Assembly: GCA_036563805.1 (NCBI GenBank) | Contig: DATCLS010000050.1 | Coordinates: forward strand, 1-64,000 | Source: DATCLS01 sp036563805 | GTDB lineage: Bacteria; Actinomycetota; Acidimicrobiia; Acidimicrobiales; VFJN01 | DNA: 64,000 nt | Reading direction: 5' to 3' | Shown here: in pieces, positions 1 through 8,573 of the stretch | Position numbering within the stretch: the stretch's first letter is position 1 | Layout of the letters: the number at the start of each line of letters is the position of its first letter | Made by a program: the position numbers and the translations under genes | Notes under the pieces: model-generated | The model's input: only the letters and a program-made list of their open reading frames with translations | Told to the model about the DNA's origin: nothing | Databases searched by the model: none

Positions 1-1064
1 GGCTCGGTCACGGGGGCGGGGCTCGGCGGGGACGGGGCCGGCGCGTCGGGTGCCGGCTCGTCGGCGGCGGGCGGGGCGGGGTCCGCGGCGGGCGACGCCA
101 GCTGGGGCCGGTCGTTGCCGATGGGCAGGCCCACGAGCGCCGCCACCAGGGCGGCGACCGCCACCACGACCACGCCTGTCGTGACCGGGTTGGACCGGGC
201 CTTGGCGGCGACGCGCCGGGAGGCGGCGAGCGCCCGCCCGGCCACGGCCGCCGCGCCGCCGGTCCCGCCGCCGGCGGCGCCGGTGGCGAGGGTGCCGCCC
301 ACGACCGCGGCCCCGGCGGCGGCGCTGGACAGGAACAGCGGGTGCAGGGCCCGCACCAGCAGCTGGTTGACGTCGGCCAGCTCGACCACGAGGCCCCGGC
401 ACGAGTCGCAGTCGGCGACGTGGGCCTCGGTGCTGGCCTTGTCGCGGGCGCTCAGGCTGTCGCGCACGAAGGCGCCCAGCCGGTAGCGGTGGGGCTCGCA
501 CTCGGGCGGCGGCGCCACCTGGAGGTGCGCCTGGAGGTAGGCCTCGCGCAGGCGCTCCCGGGCCCGGGAGGCCATGGCGGCCACGGCGTTGGCCGACGCC
601 CCCAGCATCGGCACGAGCTCGCGGGGCGGGCGGCCCTCGACCGCGGTGTGCCACAGCACGGCCTGCTGCCGGTCGGGGAGCGACTGGTAGGCCCGGAGGA
701 CGATCTTGCGGTCGTCGGGGTCGTAGTTGGGACCCTGGGCCGCGACCCGGGCCTCGACCGGCGGGGGGATGTCGGGGATGGGCTCTGCCTGGTTCTTGGC
801 CGCCAGCTCGGCGGCCAGGCGGCGCAGGGTGACGAACAGGTAGGCCCGGAACGCCTGGTCGGGGCCGGCGCCCCGGTCGATCGCGTTCAGGACGCGCTCG
901 AAGGCGCCGTGGACCAGGTCGTCGGGTTCGCCAGCCTGGGGATACGTGGCGGCCAGGCGCCGAGCGGCGCCGGCGTGGCGGGTGTAGAGCTCGGCCGTGG
1001 CCGAGCTGTCACCACGCCGGGCGCGGCTCAGGAGCTCCATGTCGCTCGGCGTGGCGTCTGCCAT
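1..1064 (-). CDS. Sigma-70 family RNA polymerase sigma factor with C-terminal zinc-finger and membrane segment (3' end outside window)
   Basis: The frame is open from an ATG at 1064 to the left edge, so the C terminus is missing. Residues about 10-170 read as sigma region 2 (GDSSATAELYTRHAGAA, DDLVHGAFERVLNAID) followed by region 4 (RAYQSLPDRQQAVLWH, then an HTH ending ASRARERLREAYL). Around residues 215-223 there is a zinc-binding HVADCDSC motif of the anti-sigma/ZAS type. A hydrophobic span lies near 291-315, followed by a Pro/Ala/Asp-rich tail. The likely layout is a cytoplasmic sigma factor with a built-in anti-sigma-like module and membrane anchor. A purine-rich gggggtg about 10 bp upstream supports the start. 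Its regulon is unknown. Confidence 0.85.
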   Translation of the reverse strand, partial: MADATPSDMELLSRARRGDSSATAELYTRHAGAARRLAATYPQAGEPDDLVHGAFERVLNAIDRGAGPDQAFRAYLFVTLRRLAAELAAKNQAEPIPDIPPPVEARVAAQGPNYDPDDRKIVLRAYQSLPDRQQAVLWHTAVEGRPPRELVPMLGASANAVAAMASRARERLREAYLQAHLQVAPPPECEPHRYRLGAFVRDSLSARDKASTEAHVADCDSCRGLVVELADVNQLLVRALHPLFLSSAAAGAAVVGGTLATGAAGGGTGGAAAVAGRALAASRRVAAKARSNPVTTGVVVVAVAALVAALVGLPIGNDRPQLASPAADPAPPAADEPAPDAPAPSPPSPAPVTE

Positions 1065-1258
1065 CGCTTGTTGCACCCCCAGCATCACGGTAAGCGCGGA
1101 CCAACCTACAATACGTCATCCGCGCACACGTAGAGTGCGGCCATTCCTACGGGTCGATCGGTGTGGGCGATGGTCGATAACGTTCGAAACGGCCGGGTTC
1201 GAACATCACCGGCGGGGCGACGTGCGCCCGGCCGGGCGGAGCTGGGAGGTGCCCCACC
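1065..1258. promoter_or_regulatory. Divergent promoter region between sigma factor and rhamnosidase
   Basis: This is one of the less GC-rich stretches of the left end. On the plus strand TACAAT (1109-1114 region) and TAGAGT (about 1132) are possible -10 elements for the rhamnosidase. On the minus strand TACCGT lies about 28 bp before the sigma start. Two copies of GTTCGAA sit about 17 bp apart near 1185-1205, close to the rhamnosidase start, and could be a repressor site. None of these can be assigned with certainty. Confidence 0.35.
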
Positions 1259-3961
1259 GTGCGTGTCGAACGGCTGCGGGCCGAGCACCGCGACGAGGCG
1301 CTCGGCATCGGCACGAGCGCCCCCCGGCTGTCGTGGGTGACGGTCACCGACCAGCCCGGCTGGGTGCAGACCGCCTACGAGATCGAGGTCCGTGACCCGG
1401 CGACGGGCCGGGTGGCGTCGTCGGGCCGGGTCGACTCGTCGGGTTCGGTCCTGGTCCCGTGGCCGGCCCCGCCGCTCCTGTCGCGCGCCCGGCGCACGGT
1501 GCGGGTCCGGGTGTGGGGCCCCGATGGCGCGGCCTCGCCCTGGAGCGACCCGCTGGCGGTCGAGGCCGGGCTGCTCCGGCCCGAGGACTGGTCCGCCCGG
1601 TTCGTCGGTCCCGCCGCGGCCGGGCCGCTCGGCCCGCCGGACGGGTCCGCCCGGGCGGACGGCGGGTCGGCGGCCGCCGTCGAGCCGCCGCGGGGCGGCC
1701 CGGCGTGGCTGCTGCGGCGCGAGCTGACCGTCGGCGGACGGGTCGAGCGGGCCCGCCTGTACGTGAGCGCCCTCGGCGTCTACGAGGTCGAGATCAACGG
1801 CCGCCGGGTCGGCGACCAGGTGCTGGCCCCGGGGTGGACGGCCTATGACCACCGCCTCCGCTACGAGACGTTCGACGTCACCGAGTTGCTTCGCCCGGGT
1901 CCCAACGCCGTCGGCGCCTGGCTGGCCGAGGGCTGGTACGGCGGCCGGCTGGGCTGGGGCGGCGGCCGCCGCCTCTACGGCGACCGCCTGGCGCTGCTGG
2001 CCCAGCTCGAGATCACCGGCCCCGACGGGAGCGTCGAGGTTGTGGGCACCGACGAGACGTGGCGCGCCGCCCCCGCCCCGACCCTGGCCAGCGGCCTGTA
2101 CGGGGGCGAGACCCACGACGCCCGCCGTGAGCGGCCGGGCTGGTCGTCGCCCGGCGGTGGCCCGCCGGCCAGCGACGGGGGCGGCGACCCGGCAGCCTGG
2201 GGCCCGGTCACGGTCGTCGACCACGACCGGCGCACCCTCGTGGCTCGCACCGGGCCGCCCGTGCGCCGCACCGAGCTCGTCCCGCCGGTGGCGGTGACCA
2301 CCTCGCCGTCGGGGCGCCCGATCGTCGACTTCGGCCAGAACCTGGTCGGCCGGCTGCGCATCACGGTCACCGGGCCGGCAGGTACGACGGTCACCCTGCG
2401 CCACGCCGAGGTCCTCCAGGACGGCGAGCTCTGCACGGCCCCGCTGCGCCTCGCCGAGGCCACCGACCGCTACACCCTCCGCGGGGGCGGGCCCGAGACG
2501 TGGGAGCCGCGGTTCACGCTCCACGGCTTCCGCTACGCCGAGATCGACGGCTGGCCGGGCGGGCTGCCGACCGACCCGGCGGAGCTGGCCCGGGCGGTCA
2601 CGGCCGTCGTCTGCCACTCCGACATGGAGCGGACCGGCTGGTTCGCCTGCTCCGACGAGCGGGTCACGCGGCTGCACGACAACGTCGTGTGGGGCATGCG
2701 GGGCAACTTCGTCGACGTCCCGACCGACTGCCCTCAGCGCGACGAGCGCCTGGGTTGGACGGGCGACATCAACGTGTTCGCCCCGACCGCCTGCTTCCTC
2801 CACGACTGCCACGGCTTCCTGGCGTCGTGGCTGGCCGACCTGGCGGCCGAGCAGGGGCCGGACGGCGTCGTGCCCATCGTCGTGCCCAACGCCGTCGAGA
2901 CGAGCTTCCCAGCCGCGGTGTGGGGCGACGCGGCCGTGGTCGTCCCGTGGGTGCTGTACGAGCGCTCCGGCGACGTCGGGGTGCTGCGCGACCAGTACCC
3001 GAGCATGCGGGCGTGGGTCGAGCACGTGGTCGCCTTGGCCGACGGGCCCCGCGGCCGACTGTGGGACCGGGGGTACCAGTTCGGCGACTGGCTGGATCCC
3101 GCCGCCCCTGAGGACCGCCCCGACCGGGGCCGGACCGACCCCCACCTCGTGGCCACCGCCGCGCTGTGCCACTCGCTCGACCTGCTGGCCCGGGCGGCCG
3201 ACCTGATCGGCGAGCCCGCCGACACCGCCCGCTACCGGGGCCTGGCCGCCGAGGTGCGCCAGGCGTTCGCCCGCGAGTACGTCGCCGCCAGCGGGCTGGT
3301 GGTGTCCGACTCCCAGACCGCCTACGCCCTCGCCCTCTGCTACGACCTGCTGCCCGAGCCCGAGCAGCGGCGCCGGGCCGGCGAGCGGCTGGCCCGCCTG
3401 GTCCACCGGGCGGGCTACCGGATCGCCACCGGGTTCGTGGGCACACCGATCGTGTGCGACGCCCTGTGCCGGGCGGGCCATCCCGAGGCCGCCTACCGCC
3501 TCCTCCTGCAGGAGGAGTGCCCGTCGTGGCTGTACCCGGTGCTGCACGGCGCGACGACCGTGTGGGAGCGGTGGGACGGCATCCGGCCGGACGGCAGCCT
3601 CAACGGCACCCAGATGAACTCGTTCAACCACTACGCGCTGGGGGCGGTGGCCGACTGGCTCCACCGCACGGTGGCCGGGTTGGCGCCGGCGGCCCCCGGC
3701 TACCGGCGACTGCGGGTGGCGCCCGTGCCCGGGGGTGGGCTCACCTGGGCCGAGGCCCGGCACACGACGCCCTACGGCCCGGCCGAGGCCGGCTGGCGGC
3801 GCCGGGGCGACGAGATCGAGGTGACGGCGCTCGTCCCGCCCAACACGACGGCCGAGGTCGTGCTGCCCGGCGCCGGCGGGCCGCCGCTCGAGGTCGGCGC
3901 CGGCCGCCACGCCTGGCGGGTCCCGGCGTCCGAGGTATGGGACCCGGCGCACGGGGAATGA
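1259..3961 (+). CDS. Alpha-L-rhamnosidase, glycoside hydrolase family 78
   Basis: This 900-residue protein would remove terminal alpha-L-rhamnose from glycans or plant glycosides. The start is GTG, with GGGAGGT about 8 bp upstream. The N-terminal residues 1-110 look like the family's beta-sandwich (APRLSWVTVTDQPG, QTAYEIEV). Residues about 150-300 match the rhamnosidase N domain (VSALGVYEVEINGRRVG, LAPGWTAYDHRLRYETFDV). The (alpha/alpha)6 catalytic domain holds the family signature CPQRDERLGWTGD near residue 491, with the presumed acidic catalytic residues, and TTVWERWDG near 767 with the second Glu. No signal peptide is visible, so it is probably cytoplasmic. The length is typical for the family. 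It stands alone with no sugar transporter nearby. Confidence 0.93.
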   Translation: MRVERLRAEHRDEALGIGTSAPRLSWVTVTDQPGWVQTAYEIEVRDPATGRVASSGRVDSSGSVLVPWPAPPLLSRARRTVRVRVWGPDGAASPWSDPLAVEAGLLRPEDWSARFVGPAAAGPLGPPDGSARADGGSAAAVEPPRGGPAWLLRRELTVGGRVERARLYVSALGVYEVEINGRRVGDQVLAPGWTAYDHRLRYETFDVTELLRPGPNAVGAWLAEGWYGGRLGWGGGRRLYGDRLALLAQLEITGPDGSVEVVGTDETWRAAPAPTLASGLYGGETHDARRERPGWSSPGGGPPASDGGGDPAAWGPVTVVDHDRRTLVARTGPPVRRTELVPPVAVTTSPSGRPIVDFGQNLVGRLRITVTGPAGTTVTLRHAEVLQDGELCTAPLRLAEATDRYTLRGGGPETWEPRFTLHGFRYAEIDGWPGGLPTDPAELARAVTAVVCHSDMERTGWFACSDERVTRLHDNVVWGMRGNFVDVPTDCPQRDERLGWTGDINVFAPTACFLHDCHGFLASWLADLAAEQGPDGVVPIVVPNAVETSFPAAVWGDAAVVVPWVLYERSGDVGVLRDQYPSMRAWVEHVVALADGPRGRLWDRGYQFGDWLDPAAPEDRPDRGRTDPHLVATAALCHSLDLLARAADLIGEPADTARYRGLAAEVRQAFAREYVAASGLVVSDSQTAYALALCYDLLPEPEQRRRAGERLARLVHRAGYRIATGFVGTPIVCDALCRAGHPEAAYRLLLQEECPSWLYPVLHGATTVWERWDGIRPDGSLNGTQMNSFNHYALGAVADWLHRTVAGLAPAAPGYRRLRVAPVPGGGLTWAEARHTTPYGPAEAGWRRRGDEIEVTALVPPNTTAEVVLPGAGGPPLEVGAGRHAWRVPASEVWDPAHGE

Positions 3962-4067
3962 TCGCCCCCGGTGATCGACGAGCCGGCGGTCGCGAGGCGA
4001 CCGATGGCGTGATCGCCGGGTTCGTGTCGTAGCGTTCGACACAACCGTTCGACGACGAGGAGTGAGT

Positions 4068-4448
4068 GTGGCCAGTTCGAGCGCGGGATTCCACGAGAGC
4101 GCCGACGTCCTCCAAGCCGGGACCATGGACCGTCACCGGGCGATCGTGTCCCTGATGGAGGAGCTGGAGGCCGTCGACTGGTACGACCAGCGGATCGACG
4201 CGGCCGGCGACGAGGATCTCAAGGAGATCCTCCGTCACAACCGCGACGAGGAGAAGGAGCACGCCGCCATGCTGCTCGAGTGGCTGCGACGCCGGGACGG
4301 GGCCTGGGACCAGTTCCTGCGCCAGTACCTGTTCACCGAGAGCCCCATCACCGAGATCGAGGAGGCCGAGGAGGGCGGCGGGGCCGCCCCGGCCGAGTCC
4401 TCGGGATCGCTCGGCCTCGGGGCCCTGGCGGACAAGGAGATGCTGTGA
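4068..4448 (+). CDS. Encapsulated ferritin-like protein (EncFtn), encapsulin cargo
   Basis: This protein of about 126 residues is a two-helix ferritin-like ferroxidase that would oxidise Fe(II) inside an encapsulin shell. Helix 1 contains SLMEELEAVDWYDQRI and helix 2 HNRDEEKEHAAMLLEWL, matching the Glu and ExxH metal ligands of EncFtn. The C-terminal GSLGLGALADKEML resembles the encapsulin targeting peptide (GSLxIGSL type), joined by an acidic, Gly/Ala-rich linker. I prefer GTG 4068 because GAGGAG (4057-4062) is 5 bp upstream; GTG 4062 is the alternative. The stop overlaps the encapsulin start (TGATG), so the two are translationally coupled. TAGCGT at 4030-4035 is a plausible -10 element. Confidence 0.92.
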   Translation: MASSSAGFHESADVLQAGTMDRHRAIVSLMEELEAVDWYDQRIDAAGDEDLKEILRHNRDEEKEHAAMLLEWLRRRDGAWDQFLRQYLFTESPITEIEEAEEGGGAAPAESSGSLGLGALADKEML

Positions 4449-5257
4449 TGAACCACCTTCGCCGCCACCTCGCCCCCATCAGCGACCGGGGTTGGGAGCT
4501 CATCGAGGAAGAGGCCGCCCGGACCATCAAGAACCACCTCGCCGCCCGGCCGTTCGTCCAGGTCACCGGCCCCCGCGGGTGGGAGTTCGGCGCGGTGTCC
4601 CGCGGGCGGGTGCGCGCCGTCGTGCCGTCGCCCGGCGACCAGGTCGTGGCCGACCTGCGCGAGGTCCAGCCGCTGATCGAGCTGCGCACCCCGTTCCAGC
4701 TGTCGCTCGACGAGCTGGACGCCGCCGACCGCGGCGCCCCCGACCCCGACCTCGACCCGGTCATCGACGCCGCCCGGCGGGCGGCCCTGGCCGAGGACCG
4801 GGCCATCTTCCACGGCTACGAGGCGGCCGGCATCACCGGCATCGTGCCGGCCTCGCCGCACGAGCCGCTGACCATCCCCGACGACTACAACGAGTACCCG
4901 AGCATGGTCGCCCGGGCGGTGGCCAAGCTCCGCACCGCCGGCGTCGGCGGGCCGTACGCCATCGCCCTCGGGCCCCGCTGCTACACGGGGGTCGTCGAGA
5001 CGACCGAGCACGGCGGCTATCCGATGCTCGAGCACCTCAAGCTCATCCTCGGCGGCCCGGTGGCCTGGGCGCCCGGCGTCGACGGCGCCGTGGTCCTCAG
5101 CCTGCGGGGCGGCGACTACGAGCTCGTGCTCGGCCAGGACTTCTCGATCGGCTACCGGACGCACGACGACACGTCGGTCGAGCTGTACATCGAGGAGTCG
5201 ATGACGTTCGTCGTCAACGACGAGCGCGCCGCCGTCGCTCTCGTCTACGAGCGCTGA
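4448..5257 (+). CDS. Encapsulin nanocompartment shell protein (linocin/CFP29 family, HK97 fold)
   Basis: This 269-residue protein is the usual size for family 1 encapsulins. The diagnostic pieces are present in order: N-terminal HLAPISDRGWELIEEEA, the central RAIFHGYEAAGITGI region, EYPSMVARAVAKL, GPYAIALGPRCY, the LGQDFSIGY strand and C-terminal VELYIEESMTFVV. It should assemble into an icosahedral shell that encloses the EncFtn encoded immediately upstream. Overlap with the cargo gene by one base supports co-expression. Together they store iron and protect against Fe(II)-driven oxidative damage; this is known for the family and not shown here. Confidence 0.95.
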   Translation: MNHLRRHLAPISDRGWELIEEEAARTIKNHLAARPFVQVTGPRGWEFGAVSRGRVRAVVPSPGDQVVADLREVQPLIELRTPFQLSLDELDAADRGAPDPDLDPVIDAARRAALAEDRAIFHGYEAAGITGIVPASPHEPLTIPDDYNEYPSMVARAVAKLRTAGVGGPYAIALGPRCYTGVVETTEHGGYPMLEHLKLILGGPVAWAPGVDGAVVLSLRGGDYELVLGQDFSIGYRTHDDTSVELYIEESMTFVVNDERAAVALVYER

Positions 5258-5473
5258 CGGGGCGGCGCCCGGGCGTCAGGCCGGCCGGAGCGTGAGCCCG
5301 GTCGGCACCCGGCGTCCGGGCGCCGGCCACGGCTCGATCGGGCAGCGGCAGGTCGCCGGTCGGCCGGGGCCACGCCCCCGCGTCACGTGGCTGGCGATCG
5401 GCGCCCCCCCGGCGATGTCGGCCCGGTCGTCGTCGTTCCCGTCGCCTCACTGCCGACGAGCTCGACCGCTTCC

Positions 5474-5490
5474 TTCCTTCCATGAAGGAA
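5474..5490. other. 17-bp AT-rich palindrome between convergent genes
   Basis: TTCCTTC-CAT-GAAGGAA is a perfect 7-3-7 inverted repeat in an otherwise very GC-rich 283-bp gap between the encapsulin gene and the convergent membrane protein gene. It could be a short bidirectional terminator stem (AAAAT follows on the plus strand) or a protein-binding site. The rest of 5258-5540 shows no gene. Confidence 0.4.
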
Positions 5491-5540
5491 AATGGAGATG
5501 GCCGGGGCGGGCGGCGCCGGACGGACCGCGGGGCGCGCGG

Positions 5541-6551
5541 TCAGCGCGGCGTCGAGCCCGGGGCGTCGGCCCGCCGCTGGCGCTCGAGGGCGACGAGCAC
5601 GGCGGCGGCCGCCGCGTAGGCGGCCACGCTGATGGCCCCGGCCTGGACCGCCGAGGTCCGGAGGCCGGCCACCCGCGAGCACGCCGCCACCAGCCCCAGG
5701 TGGACGAGGCCCCGCGCCGCGGCGTCCCGCCCCCAGGGCGCCGGGCGGGCCGGGGCCGCCGGGATGGCCCGGCGATCTGGGCCTGCCGAGCCCGGGGTCT
5801 GCGGGCCCGGGACCTGCGAGCCCGGGGCCCGGGACGTCGGGGCCGGGGCCAGGCGGCCGACGCCCCAGCGCACGACCGGCTCGAGGGCGAGCACGCCGAG
5901 GCAGGCGATGGCTCCGACGACCGCCCCCGGCCGGGCCATCCCGTCGACCACCGCCGTCCACCCCACGAGGGCGGCCGCGACCAGCGACCCGCCCGCGCCC
6001 AGCGACGCCAGCGGCCGGGGCCAGCCGAGCAGGGCGACCGCCAGGGCGGCGCCGGCCAGCACCCGGGCGTGCTCGGTGTCGGGCGTGGTGGCGTACACGC
6101 CGAGGACGGTGACGGCCAGCAGGACGGGCGGGAGCCCCCGCCGCCCCCAGGTTCGGTCGCAGGCGGCCGCCAGCCCGCCCCCGACCACGGCGGCGATCAC
6201 GACGGCGGGCGCAGCCCAGCCGGGGGAGTCGATCTCGGTCGAGCCGGCGACGACGACGGCGCCGGGCACGGCGGCGGCCAGGCGCAGGGCCGGGTGGGCG
6301 CCGGCCACCCCGGCGGCGGCGAGCAGCGCCAGGCCGACCACCAGGGCGGCCGTGACCGGCCCCCGGTCGGCGTCGCCGATCCGGTCGGCCAGCGCGGCCA
6401 GCGCCGCGGCCCCGAAGGCGAAGCCGGCCCAGGGGCGGACCGGCCGGGCGAGGAGGGCGGCGATGCCGGCCACCGCCGCGGCCCCCAGGCCGAAGGCCAG
6501 CCCGGTGCGGAACCCCTCGTCGCGGACCAGGTCGGTGATCGGGTCGAGCAC
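5541..6551 (-). CDS. Hypothetical polytopic membrane protein
   Basis: I do not recognise a family. The frame is open upstream to 6716, but GTG 6551 (VLDPITDLVRDEGFRTGLAFG) is preferred because the upstream part is charged, contains the Zur-like box and lacks hydrophobic character. The 336-residue product is almost entirely Ala/Val/Leu-rich, with about ten predicted membrane segments. A proline/glycine/alanine-rich loop near residues 235-285 contains PGSQVPGPQTPG. It is divergent from the zinc transporter operon and shares the intergenic palindrome with it, so co-regulation by zinc is possible. A transport role would be speculation. Confidence 0.6.
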   Translation of the reverse strand: MLDPITDLVRDEGFRTGLAFGLGAAAVAGIAALLARPVRPWAGFAFGAAALAALADRIGDADRGPVTAALVVGLALLAAAGVAGAHPALRLAAAVPGAVVVAGSTEIDSPGWAAPAVVIAAVVGGGLAAACDRTWGRRGLPPVLLAVTVLGVYATTPDTEHARVLAGAALAVALLGWPRPLASLGAGGSLVAAALVGWTAVVDGMARPGAVVGAIACLGVLALEPVVRWGVGRLAPAPTSRAPGSQVPGPQTPGSAGPDRRAIPAAPARPAPWGRDAAARGLVHLGLVAACSRVAGLRTSAVQAGAISVAAYAAAAAVLVALERQRRADAPGSTPR

Positions 6552-6628
6552 AGCGGCCGAGAGCCTGGCACGGACGGCCCGCCGATTCGAGCGGTTCCGG
6601 CTTGCGGCGCCGGGGCACCCGGGACCAG

Positions 6629-6647
6629 AATGAGAGTAGTTCTCATT
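6629..6647. promoter_or_regulatory. Fur/Zur-type operator palindrome
   Basis: AATGAGA-GTAGT-TCTCATT is a perfect 7-5-7 palindrome of 19 bp, the length and half-site character of Fur-family operators, in an AT-rich island 59 bp before the zinc-binding lipoprotein gene. Given what it controls, Zur is the natural candidate regulator. On the minus strand it contains a TACTCT hexamer (6634-6639), so the divergent membrane protein gene may be under the same control. Confidence 0.75.
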
Positions 6648-6705
6648 ATGAGTTTGGTGTTCTGAGTTCCCTCCTCGTGAGTTCCGTGCCGGGAGACGCC
6701 CGCCC

Positions 6706-7704
6706 ATGATCCGCACGCTCGTCCGGCGGGCGCTCGCCGCCGCCGCAGCCCGCTCCTCAGCCCGCTCCGCGGGATCCGCCCGGTCGCCGATCCCGGCGCC
6801 GGCCCGGTGGCTCCTCGTCCTGCCCGTGCTCCTGGCGCTCGCCGCCGCAGCGTGCGGCGGCGACGGCGGCGCGGGCGACGCCGGGGGCGACGACGGCCGG
6901 CTCGCCGTGGTGGCGACGGTCTACCCGATCGCCGACGCGGCCGCGGCCGTGGCCGGCGACCGGGCCGAGGTCACCAACCTCACGCCGCCCGGCGCCGAGC
7001 CCCACGACGTCGAGCTCGATCCCGACCAGGTCGACGACCTGCTCGACGCCGACCTCGTGCTCTACCTGGGCGGTGGCTTCCAGCCAGCGGTCGAGGAGGC
7101 GGTCGAGGACCGCGACGGCCCGACCGTCGACCTGCTCGACCGGGTCGCGGTCGGCGACGGCGTCGAGCCCGGCACCGACCCCCACGTCTGGCTGGACCCG
7201 GGGCTGATGGCCGACCTGGTCGACGGGATCGAGCAGGCGCTGGCCGACGCCGCCCCCGACGACGCCCCGGCGTTCGCGGCCGGGGCCGCCGACTACCGCA
7301 ACCTGCTCGCCGGCCTCGACCGCGACATCGAGGCCCGGTTGGCCAACTGCGAGCGGCACGTGTTCGTCACGTCGCACGGCGCCTTCGGCTACCTGGCCCG
7401 CCGCTACGGTCTGACCGAGCTGTCGATCGCCGGGCAGTCGCCGGAGGCCGAGCCCGACCCCGACCGCCTGGCCGAGCTGGCCGACCGGATCGAGGCGAGC
7501 GGGGTCACGACCGTGTTCTACGAGGAGCTGGTCGACCCGGGCCCCGCCGAGACGCTCGCTCGCGAGGCCGGCGTCGACACCGCGCCGCTCAGCCCCCTCG
7601 AGGGCCTCAGCGAGGAGCAGCGGGACGCCGGCGACGACTACTTCACGGTCATGGCCGCCAACGCCGACCGGCTGGCCGAGGCGCTGGGATGCACCGGCGG
7701 ATGA
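6706..7704 (+). CDS. znuA: Zinc ABC transporter substrate-binding lipoprotein (ZnuA-like)
   Basis: This 332-residue protein belongs to the cluster A-I metal-binding proteins. A long positively charged N region precedes a hydrophobic stretch ending in a lipobox-like LAAAACGG, so it should be a membrane-anchored lipoprotein. Metal-ligand motifs are PPGAEPHDVELDP (first His), GTDPHVWLDP (second His), VFVTSHGAFGYLARRYGL (third His) and a late acidic FYEELVDPG. No long His-rich loop is seen; an Asp/Gly-rich stretch follows the lipobox. It is the first gene of an importer operon with ATPase and permease downstream, and a Zur-like palindrome sits upstream. Manganese specificity cannot be ruled out. 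Confidence 0.9.
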   Translation: MIRTLVRRALAAAAARSSARSAGSARSPIPAPARWLLVLPVLLALAAAACGGDGGAGDAGGDDGRLAVVATVYPIADAAAAVAGDRAEVTNLTPPGAEPHDVELDPDQVDDLLDADLVLYLGGGFQPAVEEAVEDRDGPTVDLLDRVAVGDGVEPGTDPHVWLDPGLMADLVDGIEQALADAAPDDAPAFAAGAADYRNLLAGLDRDIEARLANCERHVFVTSHGAFGYLARRYGLTELSIAGQSPEAEPDPDRLAELADRIEASGVTTVFYEELVDPGPAETLAREAGVDTAPLSPLEGLSEEQRDAGDDYFTVMAANADRLAEALGCTGG

Positions 7705-7811
7705 CGGCGCCGGGTTGCGTGGGGGCGGCCCCGGCCGGCGGCCGTCCGACGCCCGGTAGCCTCGGTGTCGGTTCTCAGTCCCAACCAGCGCCACCCACGA
7801 GAGGGTCATCC

Positions 7812-8573
7812 GTGTCCCCAGCCGCACTCCGCGTCGACGCCGTGTCGTTCGCCTACCGCGACCGGCCCGTGCTCGACTGCGTGAGCCTCGAGGTCGGGGC
7901 CGGCGAGTTCGTCGCCTTGGCCGGCGCCAACGGCTCGGGCAAGTCGACGCTGGTCCGCATCGTCCTCGGCCTGCTGCCCCCCGACCAGGGCACGGTCAGC
8001 CTGCTCGGGCACCCGCCCACCGGCCCCGGCGCGCTGCGCGAGCGGTGGCGGGTGGGCTACGTGCCTCAGCGCCCGGCCGCGGTCGAGCTGCTGCCGGCCA
8101 CCGTGGCCGACGTGGTGGCCGCCGGCCGCCTCGCCCGCCGCGGGTGGTGGCGGCGCCCCGGCCCGGCCGACCGGGCCGCCGCTGAGCGGGCGCTCGACGC
8201 CGTCGGCCTGGCCGACCTCGCCGGCCGGCCGCTCGCCGAGCTGTCCGGCGGGCAGCGCCAGCGGGCGTTCATCGCCAAGGCCCTGGTCACCGAGCCCGAC
8301 CTGCTCGTGCTCGACGAGCCGACGGCGGGGGTCGACGTCGAGTCCCAGCGCCGGTTCCGCGACGTCCTGGTGGCGATGACCGACCGGGGCGGCGCGGTGC
8401 TGCTCGTGTCCCACGACCTGGGCGCCGTGGCCGACGACCTCGACCGGGTGTTGCTGATGCGCCAGGGCAAGATCGGCTTCGACGGGCCGCCCGACGACCT
8501 GTCGGCCAGCGGCGTCTCGCTGGGCATCCACGCCCACGACCTTCCCGTGTGGCTGGAGGGGCTGGACCGGTGA
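7812..8573 (+). CDS. znuC: Zinc ABC transporter ATP-binding protein (ZnuC-like)
   Basis: This 253-residue ATPase starts at GTG 7812. Walker A is GANGSGKST (near residues 36-44), the signature is LSGGQRQR, Walker B is LLVLDEPTAGVD, and the switch His is in LLVSHDLG. It has the short C-terminal tail common in the Znu/Mnt family (GIHAHDLPVWLEG). It lies 107 bp after the binding protein, and its stop codon overlaps the permease start (GTGA), indicating coupled translation. It would energise zinc import. Confidence 0.92.
   Translation: MSPAALRVDAVSFAYRDRPVLDCVSLEVGAGEFVALAGANGSGKSTLVRIVLGLLPPDQGTVSLLGHPPTGPGALRERWRVGYVPQRPAAVELLPATVADVVAAGRLARRGWWRRPGPADRAAAERALDAVGLADLAGRPLAELSGGQRQRAFIAKALVTEPDLLVLDEPTAGVDVESQRRFRDVLVAMTDRGGAVLLVSHDLGAVADDLDRVLLMRQGKIGFDGPPDDLSASGVSLGIHAHDLPVWLEGLDR

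Noticed and set aside
1106..4126. 1006-codon open frame on the minus strand
   Set aside because: It is the antisense of the rhamnosidase; it has Arg/Gly/Pro/His-biased shadow composition and no domain, while the plus strand encodes a full GH78 enzyme.
5541..6716. Full-length 391-residue version of the membrane protein starting at 6716
   Set aside because: The first 55 residues would be coded by the Zur box and znuA promoter, are hydrophilic and lack membrane character; GTG 6551 is more reasonable.
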